Shown piece after piece: positions 46,871-58,000 of a stretch of DNA of 64,000 bases (position 1 is its first letter; the number at the start of each line of letters is the position of its first letter). The stretch is taken from contig JAJNNX010000014.1 of assembly GCA_023159155.1 (NCBI GenBank), positions 983,091-1,047,090 on the forward strand, written 5' to 3'. The notes under the pieces are model-generated. The model was not told where the DNA came from. It did not search any database and was given only the letters and a program-made list of their open reading frames with translations. The stretch is from Ustulina deusta (taxonomy: Eukaryota; Ascomycota; Sordariomycetes; Xylariales; Xylariaceae). The position numbers were made by a program, and so were the translations under genes.

Positions 46871-47568
46871 AATGTCAATCGGATACTAAGCGTTCCGGTT
46901 GATCCGCAGTAATGAGACTGGGCGATAGGCGACCAAGCGTAGTACTAGGCAACTTGGTAAGGCAAATAGTCCGCGAATCGCCGCACGTTGGGTAAGGTTC
47001 CCTCAATGGAAGGACGGTAAACTTGGTAAGTATCCCGATTTAGGAGGTATTATACACGTCTAGTTAAGCATGCTAGCAGGTTAAGTGCCACCAAGTCGGG
47101 GTAGCGAGTAGTTTATTATGACAGGTGATTTGATTAGAACATGAAGGCGAGTTATGCATCTAGGTTTAAGTTCCATCTTCTCTTGAAATGAAGACGAGGA
47201 TAACGTGAGCTGAGGGGTATGGTTCTTGGCGGACCCCAACAGGTATGCGCCCAAACTTCAACCATAGTTATGGAGGCTACCTAGCTACATTCTGACGTGG
47301 CAATGTTGCTACCTAACTAACAACAGTGGAAAATGCACGTAAGGTATTTCCATTTTCTTGTTGCTTATTTAATACTGTCAATTGATAGGATACGCCTGTT
47401 GACTCATCCTAGGCGTAGCTGGACATCCGGGGAAGAACCTAAATAAGTTCCATTAGCTCCATCCGCCATTAATACTATCGTATACCCTGTGTGTCATAGA
47501 ATAAGGAGATCCGATTACCTCTGATACCTGCTCTGTCTATTTAGTCCGGGATCCTAACACGTGCCACA
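46871..47568. other. Intergenic region, no gene seen
   Basis: A 0.7-kb divergent spacer between the DUF6594 relic and the large unrecognised gene. No motif was recognised. Confidence 0.5.
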
Positions 47569-50500
47569 ATGAAGCCCCATTCTCGCCCCTGGCAACAAGT
47601 TTCCGCCTCTATAGCACAGACGAATGATCCCCGGCTCTTCTTGCTCGTCGTCGTTTTCCCCTTCTTCCTCTGCTTCGCGCTCTGGGAGGCTATCTCTAGA
47701 TACCTTCGCCAGCGTCGCCCCATTTCCACCAGAGAAACTCGTAAACGTCGGGTCCGGAGATCCAGGATTAATAGAATCCGAACTGAGTTTCATCGGAGAC
47801 TTCGGTGTAAGCCGGTAGAGAGAGTCCAAGTTCGGGCTACGGAACTTCACATACCTTCGAAAGCCGCAGCTTCCGGTGAGAGCCAAGAGTTGGACCATGG
47901 TGGTTATGCCCCCACGAGACTTCCCGAATGGCTCGAGGAAATGCTGAAGAAGGAGTCTCGGCTCGACGTGACAATACAACAGAGTAGCAGTACTCCACAA
48001 ACAGAGGTATCTACAGCAGACGATGACGAATCATCTGCGCTCTGCAGGCGCGCGGACGAGGAGTGGCGGCAGGGGCAACTATTCAAAGCGATCGACACTT
48101 ACGTCCATGTCATCCGGATACAGCTTAAAAGCCATCAGCTCCGAAAATCATCTCCTTCCCGCCAGGCCCTTAGCCGGATCTGCCAGATCCTGATCCAGGT
48201 ATTCCCAGAAATCTATCCTCCGCTCTTTGGAGTCCGGGAGTGGTGGTTCTCGAACGCTTTAGAAATAGAATTTACACTCGCCAATTTTGTTTCGAAAATA
48301 CCGCAATCGCCGTTGAGCTCAGTCACAGTCGACGCATTGCAAACACTGGCAGAGTATATCGTGAAGTGGTATGCTCCTGAAGCGTTGAGTTGTGCTGCGC
48401 TCTTGTACGAGCGGATCTTGAGTCAGCTCGACGGCGAATTCTCATTCTCCCGCAACAAGAGAAGGTCGCATTGCGTGAAAGAGTTAGCCAAGATCTACGT
48501 CGAGCTAAGCACGCGAGGTGAGAGCGCAGAGCCCATTTCCTCGGCCAAGCACGCCATCATCCGGGAAGGCCGCCGGGAAATCGAGAAATGCAGCATCTCC
48601 GAGCGCATGCAGTTCTACCAGCACCTCGGCGCTCTCTACGTCCAAAATGCCGGCAAGGATCCGCAGTGCAGCGGCAGAGAGGGTGAGGAAATATTGCGGC
48701 GCATCCACGAGGTGCAGAAGCAGTTGTTTGGACGTGCCGACTACCGCTCTGTAAAAACCGTGGACATCCTTTCACGGTATTACGTCGAGCAAGGGGGTAG
48801 AGACATCGAAGCCGCGCAATTGATCGAAGACGCTCTTAAGGCCACCGACCGACCGACGCCTCGATACGGGGACAGCGAGGATGAGGCGGGTGAGGAGAAT
48901 AAGAATAGGGGCTACTGGAGTGATGAAGACTCTGTCGTGGGCCTTGATGTGGGCGTGGAAGGAGCAGGAGATGAAAGGAAACGGAGAGCAATTAGAGAAT
49001 GGGAACGGTCCATTGTCCGGAAAGACACTTGGGTCACGAGCCACGATTTCGTGTTTCAACGTATTCTTTGGCATGGCACCTTGCAAGCTCGGTTGATGAC
49101 ACTACTGGCCCCTCCCAATTGTGTCTGGCAAGACAGCCGGTTATACCTGAGCGACATCGCCAAGATTCAGTTCCGACGCGTGGCTATTACTGATACACTG
49201 GAAAACTACCCGATCCGCGTCACACGACTAAAAAACGGTGAAGTGGATGTGCAAGCCCCAATCATCGCTCACCCCCTCTCCACCAATGACAAAGATATGA
49301 GTATGAGGGTATCCGAGATGATAAATTCCGTCCGAGAGTCGAATTTCTACGAGTTGCTACGATCAGGCGCTGGTCTAGATCATTTTGCTGTACAACGGCC
49401 AGAGACTACGCTTGAGTGCCAGGTAGACCATAATCTGAATGTGATACCGAATTCTGGTGTTAGGGACAAGACAAGCGACTTACAGCCAAATCTGGCCACA
49501 TCGGACATCGACCATGTGTTTTGGGTTTTCTCACGCGGTCTGAATGCAGCAACAACACAAGAGCAGGTTTATGGGGTAAAATCCTACTCTTCCTAGAAAG
49601 CTCACTCGCCACGTAATAAGTAAACTTACTGATTTAACTAGGGCGACAAAGGTATCCCCGCGAAATACGTCAAAAAGTGGTCAAGTTACCAATTCCTGAA
49701 ATTACCTGATCGGCTAGAGTGGATGGTTGTTGTAACCGAATCGACAAAAATAGGCTTGTCCTATCGTGTGAGGGATTTGTTCGGTGATTTGAGGCCAGCA
49801 GTTAAGTATCGACACCATGTTAAGAATTATAGCTGGGATTGGGTGTTATCCGATAACTTGGTCGGCTCCACCAACGAGGCCGATGGCTCCGGAATTTCTA
49901 TAGTCTGTCCATATGTGACATATGAAGAATTGTCCCGGGTCAAGGGATTTGGATGGGGTTTTACATATGCCGATTTTGTACAGCAATTGCGATCCTCTCG
50001 GGGCGTGGAGGATACGCACAGGATCTTGGAAATTAAGAAGGCGATGTGCAAGGAATGGAGTGCGGAGGCAAAAAAAGAGTTGCCCACGATTGTGTTCGAT
50101 GAGGCGCGCGAAACGCCTCAGTCTGGTACATCGCAAGAGAACGACGGGGGATTCCATCAGAGAGGCCGTATTGGCGATTATGAGACGGAAGGTTTCTTCA
50201 ACAATATCCCTGGGAGCGGCGCCTGGGTTCACCACGAAAACCTCACACCTGGGTTCAACCTCGTTTCTTCCCACTGGGTGGATTGGAAGGCTTTTGTGGT
50301 CAACGACAGTTCCCTGACGACGGCTTACCCAAAGCTGCGATCAGCAAATGGCGACCCTATTAAATGCCGAGGCTATATCAGTGGCAACTGGATCCTTGGT
50401 AACCTTGAGGGAAGATATGTCATGGAAAAGGTATTCGTTATTGACGCCGTGTTCGCCATCAGCTCGGAACCTCGAGTACGACGGGACTTTGTCTTCTGCC

Positions 50501-51022
50501 AAGACACTTTTACTGAGAATTCCAGGGCTGAAAGTAGGTCATATGTTCCATTGCGTCGTCTAAAAATTGCGAATAGTGGTCTAACCGCAGTTCCACAGTG
50601 ACCTCTACAGAGAAGCGATGCTTAATAAGCAACCTGAACCCGTTAGTTTTCCGCCATGTAGAGCCAGGTGAACCAATGGTAGGAGCCTCATGGATTAATA
50701 AGCGGAAAAGGAAACTTGGTAAGTCCGGGGCCGCTACTTCCAACCCTTTTTTATACCTACATAGGGTTACTGATACGGTTCTAATCGCCTGGCTTAACGA
50801 AACATAGCACCAGAGCTCACCTTTGAACAGCGTATTATGATGGAATCGAAAAGGCGGGAGGGGCTGATCTCAGACTACGAGCAGAAGAGAGAGAAGTACC
50901 AAGGTGATGACACGATGCTGAAGAAGATTGAGACGGAACACAACCTCGAGTTGAAGAAATGGGCAGAGTGGGACCAAAAGCAGAGGTTGGTGATTGAGAG
51001 TATGGAGCAAATGTCGAAGTAG
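47569..51022 (+). CDS. Large unrecognised membrane-anchored protein (1077 residues)
   Basis: Four exons: 47569..49575, 49642..50533, 50599..50718 and 50808..51022; introns of 66, 65 and 89 nt are GT..AG and all phases join. A single hydrophobic segment lies at residues 23-39 (LFLLVVVFPFFLCFALW), followed by a very basic stretch (RQRRPISTRETRKRRVRRSR), suggesting a type II/III anchor. Residues about 155-440 are helical and TPR-like in spacing (ADEEWRQGQLFKAIDTYVHVIRIQ). The centre carries an acidic spacer (SDEDEAGEENKNRG region). The last 60 residues form a charged coiled coil (EQKREKYQGDDTMLKKIETEHN). The family is not known to me, and the middle block WHGTLQARLMTLLAPPNCVW and WVDWKAFVVNDSSLTTAYPK have no assignment. 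The complete splicing argues for a functional gene. Confidence 0.75.
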
Positions 51023-51272
51023 GCGTGCCGCTATTCTGGGGCTTTATCGCAACGATGAAGCCTAGCAGGGCCTGATAAAATTGAGCAACGGGAGCGATGC
51101 CACTCTCGAGTTGAAGGGCCCTATACGAAGGACCCAAGGGTCCAAGGGAGCAATACTTTCGGCGCCAGAGACGCCAAATTCGGATAGGTGAGAGGGCGTG
51201 TCAAAAGGAGTGGAGACACGTACAAATGACATGATTAAGCGAACTAATTATAAATTATATAATATAATTAAA

Positions 51273-51360
51273 GTCACGATCAGTCAAGTAGCATGATAGC
51301 TAGTATATTAATGCTATAAACCAAGATTCTAAAGTAACAAAGAAAAAGAGAAAAAAAAAA
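51273..51360 (+). repeat. Fragment of the LTR-like repeat family
   Basis: The order GTCACGATCAGTC..., TAGCTAGTATATTAATGCTATAAACCAAGATTCTAAAG, then an A-rich tract aligns by eye with the starts of the copies at 54851, 60592 and 63133. This copy keeps more G and C than the others. Confidence 0.7.
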
Positions 51361-51685
51361 AGCAGCAAAGCTAAGCTTATAGAAAATTGAAAATATACTT
51401 AAAATTCAATATCGCTCTCACAGATAGATAAGTGGATGCGGCTACAAGGTAGGAAAGCGACCAAATACACGAATTGAGGTCGATGATAAGCCAATACCTA
51501 ATTATAGATGACCAGTTTCAGAGGCATTGGCAAATCCCTTCTCAACTGTCTTTGATAAGGGTAATGTAAGCAGTAGATCTGCCGGTTAGGCCAGAAAGTT
51601 TTGTTGCCTGGCTACTTACACATAAAACCAGATTTTCTAGGTGTCACGGAACTACATTGAACCAGCGCCGAAGACTAGGATTACG

Positions 51686-51709
51686 CGGCACGGGCCATCG
51701 CCCGTGCCG
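51686..51709. repeat. Perfect 10-bp inverted repeat (hairpin)
   Basis: CGGCACGGGC at 51686-51695 and GCCCGTGCCG at 51700-51709 are separated by CATC. It is strikingly GC-rich for its AT-rich surroundings. Confidence 0.85.
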
Positions 51710-52036
51710 TATATATATTAGGACAGCAAGACTAGCTAGCAGAGGGAGAACTTCCTCCTTTGGGCAATAACAATAGGTCAATAGGTCAATACTGGAACCA
51801 CCAGCAGTGCAAACTGTGACACTAGGTATACACAAAGGGAACTCATACTAGTTTCCCTATACGCAACTTGAGGAGAGCAAACGTGAGATACGCTTAGTTT
51901 AGCTAGCTCTCATCTCCGACAACAAAAGCCCTTGATACGATCGAGGCCGTGGACAAGCTACGACTTCGATTAGAGCATCGATTATTATGCTCCTTTCTCC
52001 CCTACTACCTATTGTTAGGATCTCAAGAAGTCAAGC

Positions 52037-52351
52037 GTGCATAGTTTTGGCTACGATTCGGGGAGTGAAAGTGTAAAAGTCAAGATAAACGATAAGGATA
52101 TCCGTATTGCGAATAATCTTCACGATTTTCTTCACCAACTCCACCAAGATCACTTCGAAGGATGGCTTTGGGTGGATGTGATTTGTATCAATCGAAGCGA
52201 TGTTGATACGGTCATTATGTGGCTAGATGCCGGTACTGTTGATAATACAAGTCAAGCCATGGACTTTACCTCTCAGGTAGGGTCAGAAGTGCTTGATTAT
52301 GAAGCTTCTGTAATAGCGGATCAAGATAACCATTGTGATCCCGCCTATTAG
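52037..52351 (+). pseudogene. Fragment of a HET domain
   Basis: The frame contains NLHDFLHQLHQDHFEGWLWVDVICINRSDV and then TVIMWLDAGTVDNTSQAMDF. The WVDxICIN motif and the xVIxWLG motif are the central blocks of HET domains, which trigger incompatibility cell death. The normal spacer between these blocks (about 25 residues with the QV..M..IY motif) is deleted, and the upstream SYxWG block is replaced by unrelated residues. It is a truncated remnant, not a working gene. Confidence 0.7.
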
Positions 52352-52904
52352 CGGGGTTGTCTTCATGTTCACCAGACAAATGAGGACTCAAAATACGAAC
52401 TTTGCGAAGGGGATAATGAAGAAGCCAAAACTTTCAACCGGTGTATCAACAACGAAGCAATCTGCTTTTGATTACGACAAGATTTCCAGTGATTATATTC
52501 TTCGATGTCTTGGCTGTAGAGTTGGTATCATCGTAGAGGTAAAGGAAGTTGAATACGAACCGGTGATGGTCGCTCTAAGCCTGACCTAAGCCACTCAGCT
52601 GGTCGCGCTAGCTGGGCCGTGCGTCTGCGTCCGTCCGTGCGGGTCGGTCCGCAAACCCGTGCAAGGTGTCCACGTGGCAAGGCGCAGACAACTCTTGTAA
52701 ATACCGGTTGCCCTTGTGGCTGAATAGAGCCCTCATTCCACCCTCGCTTTTAAATGAGGGAAGGTACGACTAAAGTAGAAGGAAGGGTTAACAACACGTA
52801 AAAAATTTCTGCGGGCAATTGGATGGCCTAAAATAAAGGAGCGAAAGCTGAATAAGCCTAATAAGACCATAATGTCTCAGGAGCCAAGTTAGGAACTCAC
52901 AGCA
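52352..52904. other. Degenerate stretch with a GC-rich patch
   Basis: Holds a GC-rich patch at about 52615-52670 (repeated CGTCCGTCCG/GGTCGGTCC units), unusual next to an AT-rich block. A hairpin pairs CCCTCATT (52730-52737) with AATGAGGG (52753-52760). An 84-codon frame at 52335-52589 resembles no family I know. Confidence 0.5.
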
Positions 52905-53087
52905 GGAGAGGAACAGCTCTTCGCTGCAATTGAGGCATTGGCAGAGCAAGTCGTACGAAAGCTTATCGCCAACGGTGTGAACGTTAATGTGCAGCGATTG
53001 AATTATCATAAGCCGTCAACACCACTTAGAACAGCTATATACATCTCGCAACAGGACAGCATAGTCGCGTTCCTAATCAAATCCTAG
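52905..53087 (+). pseudogene. Ankyrin-repeat fragment
   Basis: The frame reads EQLFAAIEALAEQVVRKLIANGVNVNVQ, then TPLRTAIYISQQDSIVAFLIKS and stop. This is about one and a half ankyrin repeats (LL..GA.VN, TPL..A...G...IV.FLI). It has no start or upstream exon and lies 0.55 kb after the HET fragment on the same strand, so the two may come from one HET-ankyrin gene. Confidence 0.65.
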
Positions 53088-53599
53088 GGGGAAACGGGGG
53101 GCAGCAGGAACTCCAACTAACGGGGAAAGAGGGGCAGGACTAGGTTTGGCAAAAGAAGAAAGAAATAAGGGGTTCAAAAGAGGGATCATGATGGCTAGAG
53201 CGAAGAAACTCAATGAGCGGAAGCGGTTGAAAGGTGTTCAGAGTGATTCGTCTGAGACATTCCGGCCAGATGCAGCAGAAGAGTTTTTGACCGAAGCCTA
53301 GTTGACTAGAGCCACCGTCTAGTAGTAGTGAATGTGACGATCGACCAACACTTAGACGGGCTACGAAGCCTAGACCAGAAAAGACCTGCCAATATAAGCC
53401 ACCGATCCCAAGTGTGTCACAACTTGGAATCTTGTACCCTTTTGGAGTAAGGACCATGACCCAACCGGTTGGCTTATCGGTTGGTAACAGTGAATATAGG
53501 AGAGGGGAACGAGTTTAAACGCGTCAGATTATCTTACATTGATAGGGAAAGGTCTCCGTCTTTCTTGCAGACTGAACCGGAAACTATGATTACATTAGT
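53088..53599. other. Unassigned stretch before the AT-rich block
   Basis: A 50-codon lysine- and arginine-rich frame (about 53153-53302: KGFKRGIMMARAKKLNERKR...) ends at a stop. It resembles the end of a coding exon, but I cannot assign it. Confidence 0.35.
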
Positions 53600-54685
53600 A
53601 TAAAGAATACTATTTAGCAGGATATTGCTTTTATGTACCGTAAAAAAGCGTTTTAAGATAACATAAGAATGAAAGGTGCTTATAATTATCTAAAAGTATA
53701 GTGGTAGTAAGTGAGATATTAATGTTCTAGAAAAGATTAAGATAATATTTAATATTTATTAACTATAGCTATTATTATTAAATTAATCCGCTATACTACT
53801 GAGCAGCGCAGCTACTTTTTCTATTTAATCTTGCAAATAAAAACTATACTTAAAAAACTTTTTACTTAGCTAGCTAAACGTTTATTTTTATTAATTAAAT
53901 AAAGCGTTTATATATTAAGCTTTATAGTTATTATAGAAAGCTTTATAGTATATATTAAGTTTTAATATTTAATTAATTAAAAAAAAGGTTAAATAAAAGT
54001 TTTTTTTAAAAACTAGTATTTTTTACTATTTTTAAATAGCTTTTTAACTAACTTTTAAATATTTTTAAAAAAATAATCTTTTTAATAACTATTTTATATA
54101 ATAACTATATTAAATCTATAATGCTGTTTATTATATAATAATAAATAGTATAGCTTTCTTTATTTTGATTTTATTTTAGCGACTAAGTTATATATAGCAA
54201 GCTTTTTTATACTAAAAAATTAACAAACAATTTTTTAAATATTTTTTAAATTATTTATAACTATTAATAAGTTTTTTTAAAACCTTAATATTTTAAACAC
54301 TAGCTAATATTTTAATACTTTGTTTTTATTAATTAATAGCTTATAATTTAATAAAGTATAAATTATTATTTTTTTATTAGTAATATATTTATAAAAAAAT
54401 ATAAAATAGCTTAAAACTTTATATTAATAAAAAAAAGCTTAAAAGCTAATTTTTTTAATAAAAAGTTTTTTAGTAATAAAATAGCTTTATTTATATAAAT
54501 ATAAATAAAACTATTTTATTAGCTAGTTATTTTAAAACATTATATTAAATATTTAATAGTTTATTTATTAGTTTTAAGAATTAAAAGTTTTTTTAGTATA
54601 GTTAAATATATTTATAATTGTTTTTTATTTGTTTGTTTTATTATTATATTTTTGCTATATAAATTATACTAGCGATTTTTTTTAT

Positions 54686-54780
54686 AATTATAACAGTTAG
54701 TATAGTTTTAATAGAACCTATAAGAACTTCGGGCCTATATAGCAATAAAATAAAAAACCTATGCACGAACCACTTATAGC
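54686..54780 (-). repeat. Partial inverted copy of the LTR-like segment
   Basis: Read on the minus strand, the stretch with TAACAGTTAGTATAG, ...CCTATAAGAACTTCGGGCC and TATATAGCAATAAAAT matches the right half of the 60592-60838 segment. Confidence 0.65.
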
Positions 54781-54782
54781 TC

Positions 54783-54842
54783 TATAGCTATATAACACAT
54801 CCCATAAGCTTGTTTCGCACACAAGCTTGTTTTGCACTTTTT
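54783..54842 (-). repeat. Foldback-element end (AAGCTTG motif)
   Basis: The stretch CATAAGCTTGTTTCGCACAC, AAGCTTGTTTTGCAC is a near-exact reverse complement of 61190-61235 and close to 62335-62352. Confidence 0.7.
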
Positions 54843-54850
54843 CTATATAC

Positions 54851-55090
54851 TGTCACAATCAGTCGAGTAAAGCTTCTATAGCTAGTTTATTAATACTATA
54901 GACAAAAACTCTAAGCTAAAAAAAAAAAAAAAAAAAAAAAAAGTTAGAGTTTATAAGGTAAATAAATATAAACTTTGTATATATAGCTGTAAAGTTAGGT
55001 TGGTCTATATATAGATTTTTTATTTTATTATTATATAGGTCTAAAGTTCTTATAAGTTTTGCTAAAACTATACAAATTATATTAATTATT
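54851..55090 (+). repeat. LTR-like terminal segment, copy 1
   Basis: It begins TGTCACAATCAGTCGAGTAA, has a conserved TAGCTAGTTTATTAATACTATAG block, a run of about 24 A flanked by CTCTAAGCT and AGTTAGAGTTT (a stem), and TTAGGTTGGTCTATA. It recurs as a direct repeat at 60592 and 63133. Confidence 0.7.
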
Positions 55091-58000
55091 ATATTATTTT
55101 TTTTTAAAACTAAAAATTTAAATATAGTTTTAATTTAAAATTATTAATAATATTAAGTTTATATAATTTTTTTATATTATATTGCTTTATTATTATTTTT
55201 ATAATTATTTATAAACTTATTAATTACTATTATATATATTTATTTTTATAATTTTATAAAAAATCTAAAAGCTTTTTTATAAGTTTTATAAAATTAATTA
55301 AGTTTGATTAGTATGTTTTTAAAATTTTAAGCTATATACTAAATATTATTAAAATTATAGCTTTTTTAAATAACTTAATATTATAACTTTTTATTTTTTT
55401 TATATATTTTTAATTATTTAATTTGTTTAATTTTAAATTTTGCTTTATTATTAATATTTTTAGCTAAAAGTAATAATTAGATTTATTAAAATAAAAAGTT
55501 ATTATTTATTTTTTATAATTGGTTGGCATAAAACAAGTTTTTTATTTTATAAAAATTAGGCAAATTAAAAATATAGCTAAATTTTTGTTTTTTTAAAATT
55601 TTAAAAAATCTAACTAATTAAAAATCTAATTTAGTAATTAGTGCTTATATTACAAAACTTTTTTTTTTAAAAAAACTTTATTTTTTATTTTAAAATTTAT
55701 TAAATATTTTTTTTTATTAGCTTATAACTTATATTATTTTTATATAAAAATTATTATATTATATATTATTTTTTAAACGTTTTAAGTTTAATAAACTAGT
55801 TTGAACGCTTATTATTTAATATTAAAATTTATAATAATTTTATTAATATTTATTATTAAAAGGTTTTATATTTTAATTTTTATTGCTATTTTTAGTAATA
55901 ATATATTAATTAATAAATATTATAAAAAATTATATATAAAGTTTAAAATAAAAAAATAAATATTTTAATTGTTTTAGTATTTATTAATTTTATTATTTTT
56001 TAGGTTTAAAAATAATAAGCGCTACTAAAGCAATACTTAATATTTATAAAACTATTAATTATTATTATAAATTTAAAAATAAATAGTTTTATATTATTTA
56101 ATATTTATATATTTAATATATTAAAAAATCTATATAAATTTTTATAATATTATATAGCTACTAACTTTATAATATTTATTTTTTTACTAAATAAAGTTAT
56201 AATTAAATAGCTAAACTTATTTATAAATATTTATATATAGTTATAACTTTATTAATTAAATAATATATTTTTATTATTTATTATTATATATTGCTATACT
56301 ATAGCTAGTATAAATAATAAATAAAAAAAGCTAAAAATCTTATTTTATAATATTTTGTTTTTTTTATAGTTATAATAATTATATATATATTATTTATAAT
56401 TATATTTTAAATAAAACTAATAATATTTTTATTTTAATATTTTAATTATTTTGTATTAATTTTAGTATATAATAATTAAAAATATATAAACTTTTTAAAT
56501 TAAAGCTATATAAAAAAAAATAGTTCTATTTAAAATAACTTTAAATATATATAATTTTTTGTTTTTATTTTTTAGTTTTTATAATTAGTTTTTTTGTTTA
56601 ATTAAGTTTATTAAGTTAGCTTTTTAAAAAATATTAAATAAAAAGTTTATAATTAATATAAAACTTAGTATTTTATTAAATAAAACTAATATTATTATTT
56701 ATTTTTTAGTTTTTTTAGTTGTAACTATAAAAAGCTTAGCTATTTTTTTTAATAAAATATTAGCTATTATATTTTTTTATTTTAATTAATATTAAAAAAT
56801 AATATTAAAGTTTAATAAAAAGTTAATTTAATATATTTATTATATTAATAAAATTTGTTTATTTAAAAAATATAATAAAACTTAATAATTAGTTATTATA
56901 AAAAATTTAAGTTTAAAAAGCTTTAAGTAATAATGTTTTAAAGTTTATATTACTACTAAAAGTTTATAGTTTTAAATTAAGTAGGCTTACTTAGTTAGTA
57001 TTATTATTTTAAAAAAATATTTTATAAGTTTTTAGGTTATTTTTTATTATTATTATTAAATAACTTTTTTTATTACATTATATAAAATATTTGTTTTTAT
57101 TTATATTAGTTAGTTAGGCTTAAAAAAAATTACAATAAATATTTTATAAACTAGTAGTTTTATATATTTAAAAGCTTATTTTTATTTTAGTTCTATTATA
57201 AATAGCTTATTTTTTTTAGTAATTAATTTAAAAAAGTAGCAATTTTATTAATATAATAAATAAATATATAAATATAATTATAAAGCTTAAAAAATAACCG
57301 GATTGATTTAGTATTTTTAAAATTATTAAAGTTCTAATTTAAGATTGCTTAAATTTTTATAAAGTTAATTTTAATTTTTATTTTAGTTTTTATAACTATT
57401 TTTAAATAATTAATAATAAATATATTAAAATAAAGCTTTTTAATATTTTTTTAATATTTAGTTTAATATAAACAATAAATTATTTTTTTATAATAAGTTT
57501 AGTATTATTTTTTAGTTTTAAAATAAATTAAAATATTATTTATATAAATATTTATAAACTTGTTTAAAAATTTTTAAATTTATATATTAATAAAAGCTTA
57601 CTATTAAATAGGTTTTATTTTTAAACTAGAAAATAAAACTTTTTATTAAAATATTTTTTTTATAAGTTTAAAAAAAAAAAATAATATAATTTTATAATTA
57701 ATAATAATTAATAAAAAGTTTTAATAATATTTAGTTTAATAAATTAAATAATATTATAATAATTAAATATAATATTATTAATATTTAAAGCTAATATAAT
57801 TTAATTTTTTAAATATATATTTTTTTATTAATAATTAATTATAAATTTATATTTAATTAATTTAAATTTAAATATAAATTAAATAAAAATAATATTTAAG
57901 TTTATATTTTATTTAATAAAATTTATAATTAATAGTTTATTTATAAATTTTTTTTTAAATAAAATAAACTATATAAATATATAATATTAATAAAAACTAA

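Larger units (their letters stand above)
51023..52036. other. Degenerate stretch with a repeat fragment and a hairpin
   Basis: Contains a piece of the LTR-like repeat at 51273-51360 and a perfect 10-bp hairpin at 51686-51709, both listed separately. No gene is recognised. Confidence 0.55.
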
